Assembly: GCF_003614185.1 (NCBI RefSeq)
Contig: NZ_KZ987724.1
Coordinates: 4,879,556 to 4,943,555 of the forward strand
DNA from: Paenibacillus aceti
Lineage (GTDB): Bacteria > Bacillota > Bacilli > Paenibacillales > Paenibacillaceae
DNA: 64,000 bases
Direction: 5' to 3'
Position numbers and translations under genes: made by a program. How positions within the stretch are numbered: position 1 is the stretch's first letter; each line of letters opens with the position of its first letter. The notes under the pieces were generated by a model, which saw nothing but the letters and a program-made list of their open reading frames with translations, was not told where the DNA came from and made no database searches. This document shows, one piece after another, positions 8,858-18,138 of the stretch.

Positions 8858-10099
8858 GTGAAGACAATTACAGCTGTCTTACTGGGGGCTGGAAGCCGGG
8901 GGCGCTTCATCTATGGACCCTATGCCGAGAAATTTCCGAATGAGCTTCAATTTGTGGCGGTCGCTGAACCGAATGCCGAGCGGCGGGAGCAATTTGCCAG
9001 CATTCACAAGATCGCCGATCCATATGTATTCGACACCTGGGAGAAGGTATTCGAGCATGGCAAGCTGGCTGATGTGATGATCATCAGTACGCTCGATCGC
9101 GAGCATTATGAACCAGCCATGAGGGCGATGGCACTGGGTTATCATATTCTGCTGGAGAAACCGATGTCGCCTTCGCAGGAGGAGTGCATTCAGTTGGAGC
9201 GAGCCTCACATGATTACCAGAGATTACTTATCGTGAGCCATGTGCTGCGCTATGCGCCATTCTGGTCAGGAATCAAACGCTGCATCGATGACAGGGAATT
9301 GGGGACGGTAGCTACGATTCAACTGACGGAGAATGTGGGCTATCTTCATATGGCTCACAGCTATGTGCGGGGCAACTGGAGAAATTCGGAGGAGTCCAGC
9401 CCGATGATCCTGGCCAAGTCCTGCCATGATCTGGATCTGATCTCCTGGCTGATGGACGAGAAATGCACCAGTGTCAGCTCCTATGGCTCGTTGCTGCATT
9501 TCCGGAGGGAGAACGCTCCTGCTGGCTCAACGGATCGCTGCATCGATCTGTGTGCGGTGGAGAAGGAATGCCCGTTCTCAGCGATGAAGATGTATATTCA
9601 GCCACCGGAGCATCCATGGGCACGCTATATGACTGATGATTTATCCCAGGAGGGCATCCTGAAGGCGATCAAGGAAGGGCCGTTCGGGCGCTGTGTATAC
9701 CGCTGCGATAACAATGTCGTAGATCATCAGATCGTGAATATGGAATTTGCCAACGGTGCGAATGCTTCCTTCATCATGTCCGGGTTGACGAAGAGCGGCA
9801 CGAGACGGGTACAGCTTATGGGAACCCGCGGGGAGATTATCGGGGATATGGATGAAGGTAAATTTACTTTGTATCGTTACGCGACCGGGGAGAAGGTTGA
9901 AATCGAATGCAGTGTCGCTGGCGATGGTCATGGAGGCGGAGATGAGCGCATGATCAGCTCCTTCCTCAAGCATGTTCACGCCTTCGAGCATGAGCCGGAT
10001 TTTGGCCTGACCTCAGCGACGGCCTCTCTGCAGAGCCATCTGATAGCCTTTGCCGCAGAGCAGTCGCGGCTAAATGGCGGGCAGCCGGTGCTGATCTAG
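8858..10099 (+). CDS. Gfo/Idh/MocA-family oxidoreductase with cysteine-rich insert
   Basis: A 413-residue NAD(P)-binding oxidoreductase. A Rossmann motif at the N-terminus (LLGAGSRGRF) is followed by the EKP motif (LLEKPMSPSQ) and the family C-terminal domain. I chose GTG 8858 because GAGGAGG lies just upstream; the frame is open from an unsupported GTG at 8834. Like the oxidoreductase at 316 it carries a Cys cluster, here CIDLCAVEKEC and later CVYRC, which could be a metal site. As last gene of the importer operon it probably acts on the imported sugar or a derivative. Its substrate is unknown. Confidence 0.9.
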   Translation: MKTITAVLLGAGSRGRFIYGPYAEKFPNELQFVAVAEPNAERREQFASIHKIADPYVFDTWEKVFEHGKLADVMIISTLDREHYEPAMRAMALGYHILLEKPMSPSQEECIQLERASHDYQRLLIVSHVLRYAPFWSGIKRCIDDRELGTVATIQLTENVGYLHMAHSYVRGNWRNSEESSPMILAKSCHDLDLISWLMDEKCTSVSSYGSLLHFRRENAPAGSTDRCIDLCAVEKECPFSAMKMYIQPPEHPWARYMTDDLSQEGILKAIKEGPFGRCVYRCDNNVVDHQIVNMEFANGANASFIMSGLTKSGTRRVQLMGTRGEIIGDMDEGKFTLYRYATGEKVEIECSVAGDGHGGGDERMISSFLKHVHAFEHEPDFGLTSATASLQSHLIAFAAEQSRLNGGQPVLI

Positions 10100-10112
10100 C
10101 TTTGATAGCCGA

Positions 10113-10149
10113 GCCGAGCTTCAGGTGATCACCTGAAGCTCGGCTTTTT
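10113..10149 (+). terminator. Strong rho-independent terminator ending the first sugar locus
   Basis: A perfect 14-bp inverted repeat (arm GCCGAGCTTCAGGT, GATC centre) is followed by five T. Confidence 0.92.
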
Positions 10150-10179
10150 CGTGCTGCGCCCAACCTCACGAAGCACACA

Positions 10180-10357
10180 TAAGTGCATATATGCAACTAA
10201 ATTGCTCCATTATCCTCACTACCTGGCAAATAGATGCTATTGTGCAACTATTCGAACGGATTTCCTCCTAATCGAGGCTAAAACCAGTAAATAGTTGTAT
10301 ATTTGCAGGTATTTCCAAATTTCCAGATGGTTTTCCGAGTATAGTTGTATTTTTGCA
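10180..10357. repeat. Intergenic quartet repeat, TAGTTGTATnTTTGCA family
   Basis: Two copies in minus orientation (cores GCAACTA at 10193 and 10244) are followed by two in plus orientation (cores TAGTTGTAT at 10292 and 10342). The within-pair spacing is 51 and 50 bp. The layout matches the quartets of the other repeat families in this window, although the sequence is unrelated. Confidence 0.75.
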
Positions 10358-10587
10358 GTTATTCAACTGGTTTCAGCACCACGCTAGCCAAAGCACCTCA
10401 TTCAGCACCAAGTACCACTTAGCGCGAGGCAGATCGCATCCTTACCCCGTTCTCACTGCAAGGTGGATTACCCGAATAGAGTGAGAAATTTAACGATATG
10501 AAGTAAGTGGAAGTTGGATCGATGCAATATTTGCAGGAAAACGGAGCAAGTCCGTGAAATCATACTATTTTCTGGCGGAAATAATAA

Positions 10588-10602
10588 ATGAAAACGTTTT
10601 TG
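10588..10602. promoter_or_regulatory. cre-like site (possible CcpA operator)
   Basis: ATGAAAACGTTTTTG matches the Bacillus cre consensus WTGNAARCGNWWWCA at 13 of 15 positions. It lies about 470 bp before the second sugar locus. A catabolite-repression role is inferred. Confidence 0.35.
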
Positions 10603-10717
10603 AACGCTAAGGAATATGTTGTATGATAAATAGTAAGTTGAGATGTTAGCGGAAAGTTGTCGAGTGAATTACAAACGTTTGCACAAGCTGCTACGCACAA
10701 GTTACTGAAGATAAGTG

Positions 10718-10900
10718 TACTGAGCTTCCTAAGTGGAGAGTGCTGGAGCTTACTGAGCGGAGGTAGGTCTACTGGGTTTCCTAAGTGAGGATAGGTCTAC
10801 TGAGCTCCTCAAGTGAAGATAGGCGTACCGGAACTTCCCAAGTGGAGATAGGTCTGCCAGAGCTTACTAAGTGAAAGTTAATTGTGCCGAAGCTTTGCAG
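10718..10900. repeat. Degenerate ~28-30 bp tandem repeat
   Basis: About seven units resembling TACTGAGCTTCCTAAGTG plus GGAGATAGGTC begin near 10718, 10741, 10770, 10798, 10826, 10855 and 10885. No open frame follows the repeat, so it is probably non-coding. Confidence 0.7.
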
Positions 10901-11013
10901 TCTTTGTGCGTAGTGCGTTGCGCCGTGGCAGTATGTTCAAGTTATAAGGAGCCACCAAGGCAAAAGGTGATAGAGAGGGGGAGGGCGCTTGCGAACAGAA
11001 TTCCAGGCCAGAT

Positions 11014-11028
11014 ATGAAAGCGCTTCAA
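11014..11028. promoter_or_regulatory. Second cre-like site near kinase start
   Basis: ATGAAAGCGCTTCAA matches cre at 13 of 15 positions and contains the near-palindrome TGAAAGCGCTTCA. It lies 47 bp before the kinase start. CcpA control is inferred. Confidence 0.35.
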
Positions 11029-11074
11029 ATCGGAACGGAGTGGCAGAGCTTCAGCATATAGAGAGGATCATGGA

Positions 11075-12867
11075 ATGAGGCGGCTTCGTCTTGGGTTTTA
11101 TTTCAAGGATTTGTTCAAGGTCCGAGCGTTGAAGCAAAGGCTGATATTCGTCGTCGTCATTGAGACGATTGTAATCCTGCTAATTCTGGCGGTGGTGTCT
11201 TATGAGGCGATCCATTCGATCGAGAAGAATAAATTGAAGACCTCTATGGTGATCGATCTGCAGCAGCTGACGGACAAGATGGAGGAGAGCTATAAAAATA
11301 TGGCGCAGGTCTCCCAGCAAATGTCGCCGGATGGAACGGTAGGCTCTTTGTTGGGCGATTATTTTCAAGAGAACTCGAATTTTGAGAAGTATCAATTGGG
11401 GCGCAGATCGCGGATAATCTCGTTAAAATTACTTTTTCGAACAGCAATCTCATTTGCAGAACCTACTTCGATCCGAAGACGGGGAAGAGCTACTTCTATG
11501 ATTTTCTGCCCTATGAGAACTTCTCACCCGATGATTTCAAGGTCCTCGGCAGAAACGGGACCTTCGCCTTCCATAGCCTGCATCCGTCCAGCATTAAGCG
11601 GCTGGGGAAGCATCAGGTATTGTCTGTATCACGCAGTATTATGCTGGAGGATGAGCGGGAGCTGATCATCTATATCGAATCCCGCCTGGAGGCGGAGGCA
11701 GTCATTCATAATTTATCCAATTCACAGAATATGAATTATGTCCTGCTGCAGCTTGATGCGGATCACCGTATCCAGTATTCCAGCAGTGAGGATTTTGCCG
11801 TAGGGCAGAAATTCCAGCTGCGGGATGAGGAGCAGATCAGCGCCGGATATTTCGGCAAAGCGGATAAATACTTGGGCGTCCGACTGAATACAGAGCTGGG
11901 ATTCAACAATATTCTGCTGCTGCCGTCAGTGGACTATAATCGCGAGCTCTACGCCTGGATTCGGAATGTGGCCGGCGTATTACTGCTGGCTTTGCTCGTA
12001 TTCGTGGCTTCCTTTGTCCTGTTATCCCGGTTGATCTATACGCCACTGGCTATCTTCTCGAAGGAGATGAAGAAGCTGGGGCGGGGCGATCTGAATGAAG
12101 TGTCCGTACAGAGCGGAGTCATGGAATTCGATGCGCTGTTCAAGCAATTCAACAATATGAAGAAGCAAATTCAGGGGCTGCTGCTGGATACGGAAAAGAT
12201 CTCTCAGGAGAAGCATAAGCTGGAAATTGAGAAAATCTATTATCAGATTAATCCCCACTTCCTGATGAACTCACTCCATTCCATTCACTGGATGGCGAAG
12301 ATGCACGGGCAGGATGATATCGAGACTTTCATCACAGAACTGAATTATATTCTTGCCTACAGCCTCGATAAGATCGATAAGCAGGCTACTTTACGGACGG
12401 AAATCCGAATGCTGCAGGCTTACTTGAAATTGCAGAAGATGCGCTATGACTTCGAAGTGGAGGTCAACATTGAGGAAGGGGATTATCTGGATACGCCTAC
12501 GGCGCGGATGATTCTGCAGCCGATCGCCGAGAATGCACTCCATCATGGGCTAGGGGAGGAGGGCTGCCTGAAGATAGGCATGTACCCTTCCGTCAACCAT
12601 AATGCGATATGCATTACCTTTGAGGATAACGGCAAAGGGCTGAGCCGAGAGGAGCTCGATCGTATCCGCCAAGTCTTGCAGCATAGCCCCTCTGGGGATC
12701 ACAAAATCGATGGCATCGGCCTACGCTATGTGCGTTATATGCTGGAGTCATTTTATGGGGATAATGCCGTAATTACAATTGAGAGCGAGCTTGACCGGGG
12801 AACGAGAGTGAAGTTGATCTTGCCGATAGATCGTGAGAAATTGATGCTTAGCTTTCAGCAGAAATAA
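11075..12867 (+). pseudogene. YesM-like sensor histidine kinase, frameshifted
   Basis: Two overlapping frames together give one normal kinase of about 597 residues. The first frame (from 11075) encodes the N-terminus and TM1 (LIFVVVIETIVILLILAVV) up to FEKYQLG. The continuation, AQIADNLVKITFSNSNL, is in the next frame. Adding one G to the GGGG run at 11398-11401 restores the frame. The second frame holds TM2 (VAGVLLLALLVFVASFVLL), the phospho-acceptor segment YYQINPHFLMNSLHSIHW, and the ATPase motifs LQPIAENALHHGL and EDNGKGL. A sequencing or assembly error in the G-run is as likely as a real inactivation or phase-variable tract. The adjacent regulator is intact. Confidence 0.8.
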
Positions 12868-12922
12868 TGAGGTAGATCCGTATAGAAGGAGAACATTATA
12901 GCCGAAAAGGGGAGAAGATCGG

Positions 12923-14047
12923 ATGTATCGTGTGTTGATCGTAGATGATGACCGTCTGGCCCGCAAGGGGATTATCTCGATGCTACCATGGGAGAAATAT
13001 GGCATGGTTGTGGCTGGCGAGGCTCAGAACGGAGCGAAGGCGCTGGAATTTCTGCAGAATCATCCCGTGGATTTACTATTTGTTGACATAGATATGCCGG
13101 TAATGGGCGGAATTTCCTTGATGGAGAAATGTCATCTTCTCTATCCTCATCTGTTGTTCATTGTGTTGACTTTTCATGAGGAATTCCATTATGCCCAATC
13201 TGCGCTGCGCATCGGAGCGATCGATTATATATCGAAGCTGGAGATGGAGAGCACGGACTGTGATGAACTTTTGCACAGAATCAGCCAGAAGGTGGAGAGC
13301 ATATTGAAGCTTCCGACTGCTGGGGCTCATACAGCTGAGGAAGGCCATCCAAGCGGCGACGCAGACAATCGGGACAATTCAGATCATCCGGACAATCAGC
13401 AGGCACCGGAGCAGTTTAATATGAAGGAATGGGAGTATCTTGTCGGGAAGTGGAATCAGATGTATTGGCTCTACGATGATACCACCTTCAGAGAGCTGTG
13501 CAAAGGAACGCGGGCGCTGAATATTTCCGTATGGAGAGCAGCGCAGGTTCTGCTCCATCTGACAAGCGTGGCTGAGGAGAGCATCGGTACTGTGCAGAAA
13601 AGTGTCCAAGAGTACAGTGATCTGGATGAATTTATCGACTGGATCGTTTCCTTCCGGGAGGCGCTCTATAGACAGGCGGCTGCGGAGAGTAGCCTGGACA
13701 ATATCCAGCTCTGCATTTTGAAGGCGGTGATATACATTAAGCAGAATCTGGGGGGCAAGCTGCATGGCGAGGAGGTAGCGAGGATCGTCAAGCTAAGTCG
13801 GAGTTATTTTTCCATCAGTTTCAAGAAGTATACCGGAATGTCCTTCAATGAATTCGTGCGTGAGGAACGGATCAGAAGGGCGCAAATCCTGCTGGTCAAG
13901 CGGGATGATCTGGTGGCTGATATCGCTCAGGAGATCGGTTATGAGGATGTCAATTATTTCATCCGGGTATTCTGCGAGATCACCGGTATGACGCCGGGAG
14001 AATACAGGAAGCATCATGGCGGGAGGCAGAAGCTGATGAGGGCCTAG
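12923..14047 (+). CDS. YesN-like response regulator with AraC DNA-binding domain
   Basis: A 374-residue regulator, shorter than the paralogue at 7077. The receiver domain has IVDDDRLARKG, the phospho-acceptor Asp in FVDIDMPVMGG and the Lys in YISKLE. A Gly/Asp/Asn-rich linker (around residue 140) leads to a middle region and a C-terminal AraC-type HTH (VKLSRSYFSISFKKYTGMSF, then ADIAQEIGYEDVNYFIRVF). The start follows AAAGGGGAG. It is probably paired with the frameshifted kinase just upstream and controls the importer at 14427-18063. Confidence 0.92.
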   Translation: MYRVLIVDDDRLARKGIISMLPWEKYGMVVAGEAQNGAKALEFLQNHPVDLLFVDIDMPVMGGISLMEKCHLLYPHLLFIVLTFHEEFHYAQSALRIGAIDYISKLEMESTDCDELLHRISQKVESILKLPTAGAHTAEEGHPSGDADNRDNSDHPDNQQAPEQFNMKEWEYLVGKWNQMYWLYDDTTFRELCKGTRALNISVWRAAQVLLHLTSVAEESIGTVQKSVQEYSDLDEFIDWIVSFREALYRQAAAESSLDNIQLCILKAVIYIKQNLGGKLHGEEVARIVKLSRSYFSISFKKYTGMSFNEFVREERIRRAQILLVKRDDLVADIAQEIGYEDVNYFIRVFCEITGMTPGEYRKHHGGRQKLMRA

Positions 14048-14426
14048 CTGCCTTTTACGGACTATAAATGACTGGAGATTGGACTGCTGCGGAAGCTAAC
14101 GAAGGTTAGTTTGGCGGTGGTCCTTTTTTGGCTTGTTCGGGTCTGAATCTGGAGAGATGTTCGCTATGAAAAAAGAGGATCTGGACTATTGTTCTGTCAT
14201 TCGAGGATAGGAATGCTACTTAGCGGCCGAGGCATGAATGTGCCAGCTGCGAATCAGACGATTCGTTGATTTGTAGCCAACAGCTCTCTATACGGGGGAG
14301 CGAAACTTGAATGGTATAGTTGTTTTGTAATAAGAAAACGCTGTCATAGATTCGATGCAACTTTGAAGTTGGGAGCGATTTTCTTGAAAGCGCCATTAAT
14401 CTATGTGAAGGGAAGAACAGAATGAT
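14048..14426. other. Intergenic region between regulator and importer genes
   Basis: It holds a terminator for the regulator (14081-14129) and then about 300 bp without a gene before the first permease, so the importer is probably transcribed from its own promoter. Two weak cre-like sequences (AAGAAAACGCTGTCA near 14333 and TTGAAAGCGCCATTA near 14384) each miss two consensus positions. I could not fix a promoter. Confidence 0.5.
14081..14129 (+). terminator. Rho-independent terminator after response regulator
   Basis: The arm GGACTGCTGC pairs imperfectly with GCGGTGGTCC, with an inner AAGCTAAC/GGTTAGTT stem, followed by TTTTTT. Confidence 0.75.
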
Positions 14427-15317
14427 ATGTACAGTAAAAAGAATATAAAGCACTATTGGCTCATGATGGCACCAGGATATATTTGGCTTACTCTATTCAG
14501 CATAGTTCCCATGTTTGGAATCGTGATGGCATTTCAAGATTTCAATCCGGCTTTAGGGATATTCAAATCGCCTTGGATCGGACTTGAGAACTTCCGCTAC
14601 ATGTTCAGTATGGATGATATCACCCAAGTGTTCATCAATACGATCGTCATCGCCGTCGGAAAATTGATCGGGAATTTGATCATTCCGCTGATCTTCGCGC
14701 TGATGCTGCATGAATTGACGATCAAGAAGCTCGTCAGACCGATTCAAACTCTGGTGTACCTGCCATATTTCCTGTCCTGGGTTATTCTCGGCAGCATCGT
14801 GCTGAATATCTTCGGGGTGGATGGTCCTGTCAATAGTCTTCTCAGCGTGTTCGGTGTAGAGCCTATCGTCTTCTTCGGCCGTGAGGATCTATTCAGACCT
14901 CTAGTCATCGGCTCGGATATATGGAAAGGGTTCGGCTATAATGCCGTTATTTACTTGGCTGCGCTGACCTCCATCGATCCGTCTCTGCATGAAGCGGCAG
15001 CTATCGATGGTGCAGGCCGATTCAAAAGGTTGATTCATATTACGCTTCCAGGTATTAAGACAACCGTGATCCTATTGGCAATTCTTTCTCTCGGGAATGT
15101 GCTTAATGCAGGCTTTGACCAAATCTATAACCTGTACAATCCGCTGGTCTATTCCACCGGGGATATTATCGATACCTGGGTGTACCGGGCCGGTCTGGTA
15201 GAACTTCAGTTTAGTCTCGCTACTGCGGTAGGGCTGCTGAAATCCGTCGTCAGCTTTATTCTGATCGTGACCAGCTACGCCTTGGCGGACAAATTTACAG
15301 GCTACAAAATCTTTTAA
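14427..15317 (+). CDS. Carbohydrate ABC transporter permease, LplB type
   Basis: A 296-residue MalF-class permease with six predicted membrane segments and the EAA-loop EAAAIDGAGRFKR. It closely parallels the permease at 3476 (both have a shared GNVLNAGFDQIYNLY-like segment and end in an FxxYxIF tail). ATG 14427 follows a GAAGGGA ribosome site at longer than average spacing. It is the first gene of a permease-permease-lipoprotein operon and, like the first locus, has no ATPase gene. Confidence 0.92.
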   Translation: MYSKKNIKHYWLMMAPGYIWLTLFSIVPMFGIVMAFQDFNPALGIFKSPWIGLENFRYMFSMDDITQVFINTIVIAVGKLIGNLIIPLIFALMLHELTIKKLVRPIQTLVYLPYFLSWVILGSIVLNIFGVDGPVNSLLSVFGVEPIVFFGREDLFRPLVIGSDIWKGFGYNAVIYLAALTSIDPSLHEAAAIDGAGRFKRLIHITLPGIKTTVILLAILSLGNVLNAGFDQIYNLYNPLVYSTGDIIDTWVYRAGLVELQFSLATAVGLLKSVVSFILIVTSYALADKFTGYKIF

Positions 15318-15362
15318 GTGGTTAAATACTCATTCTAAGACATCTAGTGGGGGGAGAAAACC

Positions 15363-16247
15363 TTGGTTGAGCATAAATCCTTTGGAGCCAGGTTGTTTAA
15401 TGGAGTAAACGCGACCTTGCTTATCTTGATTACATTGTTATGTCTAACACCTCTATGGTATATTCTGATGATTTCCGTCAGTGATAAAGCGGCGGTAAAT
15501 GCCGGGGCGGTCACCTTCTGGCCGATTGGCTTCAACTTATTGTCCTATCAGAAAATAGTGTCGGAGGTAGCGTTCTTCACCTCTTTCTGGGTATCTGTAA
15601 AAAGGGTGGTGCTCGGTACCGCAGTCAGTCTGGCCGCGATTCTGATGATGGCCTACCCTCTGTCGAAGACATCGAAGCAGCTGCCGCACCGCAACGCTTA
15701 TATGTGGGTACTCGTATTCTGTATGCTGTTCAACGGCGGGACGATTCCATGGTATCTCGTCATCCGCGGCTATGGGCTGATCGACTCGATCTGGGGGCTC
15801 GTATTGGCAGGCAGTCTGCCGATCTTCAACGTCATCCTTGTCGTTAACTTTTTCAGGAATATCCCGGGGGCGCTGGAAGAGGCGGCTTATGTGGATGGTG
15901 CAGGACCTTGGCGGACCTTCATTCAGATTTTCATTCCGATCTCGGCACCGGTAGTGGCCACCATATCCTTGTTTACAATCGTCGGCTACTGGAACGAGTT
16001 CTTCCAGGGCCTGGTACTAAGCACGAAGCAGTCCAATTACCCGCTGCAGACCTATATTCAACAGCTGGTCGTGAACCTGAACCTGTCGACATTGGATACA
16101 GAGCAGATCAAGCAAATTTCACAGCTGAATAACCGTTCTCTGAACGCTGCGAAGATCTTCATCGCCATGATTCCGGTTCTCGTGATATATCCGTTCCTGC
16201 AGAAGTATTTCATTACCGGGATTACGCTCGGATCGGTGAAAGAGTGA
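15363..16247 (+). CDS. Carbohydrate ABC transporter permease, YtcP/LplC type
   Basis: A 294-residue MalG-class permease. It shows MAYPLSKTSK, the EAA-loop LEEAAYVDGAGPWRT and the C-terminal GITLGSVKE, like the permease at 4415. The start is an unusual TTG at 15363, supported by GGGGGGAG immediately upstream at good spacing and by alignment with the paralogue's N-terminus. It forms the translocation pore with the preceding gene product. Confidence 0.9.
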   Translation: MVEHKSFGARLFNGVNATLLILITLLCLTPLWYILMISVSDKAAVNAGAVTFWPIGFNLLSYQKIVSEVAFFTSFWVSVKRVVLGTAVSLAAILMMAYPLSKTSKQLPHRNAYMWVLVFCMLFNGGTIPWYLVIRGYGLIDSIWGLVLAGSLPIFNVILVVNFFRNIPGALEEAAYVDGAGPWRTFIQIFIPISAPVVATISLFTIVGYWNEFFQGLVLSTKQSNYPLQTYIQQLVVNLNLSTLDTEQIKQISQLNNRSLNAAKIFIAMIPVLVIYPFLQKYFITGITLGSVKE

Positions 16248-16311
16248 TTTTAATTGTACCCCAGGGTGCAGTTGAAATATATTTATTTAAAATCATTTAG
16301 GGGGAAAATCA

Positions 16312-18063
16312 ATGAAAAAGCGCAAATGGCTACTATCAGGATTGATTACGGTCATGCTTATGGCTACTTTGACAGCCTGCGGCGGTGACAAGGCAGACTC
16401 TGGCTCGAATGGCGCATCCAACAATACAGCTGGTAACACCGCTGCGAATACGGCGGATTCCAAGGATACGAATTCCTCAGCGGCACTGGATCCGTTCGGC
16501 AGATATGAAGAGCCGGTCACTCTCCATCTTGTCCGTTCCCTTGATCCGAATTTGAAATTTGATGAAGGTAAGTCTGTGGAAGATAACGAGTTTCTTGATG
16601 AGATCAAGAAGCAATTGAATATTGAGATCGTATATGACTGGATCAGTGCTCCGGCGGACTGGGATCAGAAGATCAGCTTGGCGATTTCGTCCAATAATAT
16701 CCCCGATGCTGCGATTGTTAACTTGACTCAGTTCAAATCGATGCAGAAGTTTAATCAATTGGCGGATTCGACGGATGCGTTCAATTCCACCGCCAGCGAT
16801 ATGCTGAAGAGCTTCTATGAAAGCGGCGGAGACGCTCTGAAGCAATTGGTGGAGACGGACGGCAAAATTATGGCGATTCCTGCAACGGTACCGAAGGCTT
16901 CCGGGATGAGCCAAATGTGGATTCGTCAGGACTGGCTCGATAAGCTCGGTCTGGAAGCTCCGAAGAATCTCGAAGAGCTGAAGAAGGTCGCTCGTGCTTT
17001 TATCGAGCAAGACCCGGATGGTAACGGCAAGAATGATACGATGGGAATCGTCGGTCCGTCGAAGTCCGGTGGGCTGAGTGGCACAGACGGCAACCTGTAC
17101 GGACTTGATCCGCTCTTTGCGGCTCATAAATCCTTCCCTCTATACTGGTTGGAGAATGAGCAGGGTGAGGTAGTATATGGCTCGACCCAGCCGGAGACGA
17201 AGCAAGCGCTGCAGACGATGGCTGAAATGTATAAAGAAGGCCTGATCGACAAGGAACTGCTTGTCCGTGATGACAGCTTGCAGCCGATTCTGGATGGCAA
17301 GGCCGGTATTTTCTTCGGACCATGGTGGACGGGGTACACGATTGCGGATGCCTACAAGAAGGACCCGACTCCAGACTGGCAGGCATATGCTTACCCACAA
17401 GCGGATGACGGCAATTACTATGCGCATATGGCGGCTCCGGCCAATACCTTCGTGGTCGTGAACAAGGATTGCAAAAATCCTGAAGCCGTCTTGAAATTAA
17501 TCAACCTGCTCCTGCGGGATGAAGCAAAATGGGTAGAAACAGGCCTGGGTAAAAATCCGGGGACATCAGGCGGTTACCCACTCTTCACCGTATTCGATAA
17601 TGTGGATGAGATCGAAGTATCCTACGACATTCTCAACAAGTATTTGAAAGGTGAAGTTGAGATCGATAGCGTCGACTTCAGCACGCATAAGCTGCTCAAG
17701 GATGATATGAATGCGATTAAGAAGCTGAAGAAGGAGCCATTGGATGACTTTTCGATCACGAATTGGGATTTGAAGGACAGTGGTGATCTGATCACAACTA
17801 ATCTGCCGCGTCTCGTCTCGATTATGGTCGGCGACAGACCTCTGGCTACAGATCAGAATATCAAAGAGGTATACAGTCTGTACTACGGTCAGACCGATAC
17901 GATGTCCTCCAGATGGGCGAACCTGCAGAAGCTGGAGAAAGAGACCTTCGCCAAGATCATCATGGGCTCAGCTCCGATCGATTCCTTCGATGAATTCGTG
18001 ACTAAGTGGAATAAGCAGGGCGGAGAGAAAATCCTCGGTGAAGTTGCCGAGATGAGCAAATAA
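16312..18063 (+). CDS. Extracellular solute-binding lipoprotein of a carbohydrate ABC importer
   Basis: A 583-residue binding protein. The signal peptide ends in a lipobox LTACGG, followed by a Ser/Asn/Ala/Thr-rich linker (about residues 25-58) typical of exposed lipoproteins. The mature domain includes NLKFDEGKSVEDNE and a C-terminal IMGSAPIDSFDEFVTKW, matching the first lipoprotein's IMNQISIDEFDKFVEEW. A strong AGGGGG ribosome site precedes ATG 16312. It is last in its operon, whereas in the first locus the lipoprotein is first. The ligand is unknown. Confidence 0.92.
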   Translation: MKKRKWLLSGLITVMLMATLTACGGDKADSGSNGASNNTAGNTAANTADSKDTNSSAALDPFGRYEEPVTLHLVRSLDPNLKFDEGKSVEDNEFLDEIKKQLNIEIVYDWISAPADWDQKISLAISSNNIPDAAIVNLTQFKSMQKFNQLADSTDAFNSTASDMLKSFYESGGDALKQLVETDGKIMAIPATVPKASGMSQMWIRQDWLDKLGLEAPKNLEELKKVARAFIEQDPDGNGKNDTMGIVGPSKSGGLSGTDGNLYGLDPLFAAHKSFPLYWLENEQGEVVYGSTQPETKQALQTMAEMYKEGLIDKELLVRDDSLQPILDGKAGIFFGPWWTGYTIADAYKKDPTPDWQAYAYPQADDGNYYAHMAAPANTFVVVNKDCKNPEAVLKLINLLLRDEAKWVETGLGKNPGTSGGYPLFTVFDNVDEIEVSYDILNKYLKGEVEIDSVDFSTHKLLKDDMNAIKKLKKEPLDDFSITNWDLKDSGDLITTNLPRLVSIMVGDRPLATDQNIKEVYSLYYGQTDTMSSRWANLQKLEKETFAKIIMGSAPIDSFDEFVTKWNKQGGEKILGEVAEMSK

Positions 18064-18079
18064 TAAGGTTATAGACTTA

Positions 18080-18115
18080 TAGCCGGGAAGCGGTAGATGC
18101 TTTCCGGCTATTTTT
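18080..18115 (+). terminator. Rho-independent terminator of second sugar locus
   Basis: TAGCCGGGAAGC pairs with GCTTTCCGGCTA across a 7-base loop, followed by TTTTT. Confidence 0.88.
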
Positions 18116-18138
18116 GCTGCTGATATTCATGGATAGCA

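Larger units (their letters stand above)
10100..11074. other. Gene-free 970-bp intergenic region
   Basis: It contains the terminator of the first sugar locus, a quartet repeat, a tandem repeat and two cre-like sites. I see no credible coding frame. The right end carries the promoter region of the second locus, but I could not assign -35/-10 elements. Confidence 0.7.
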
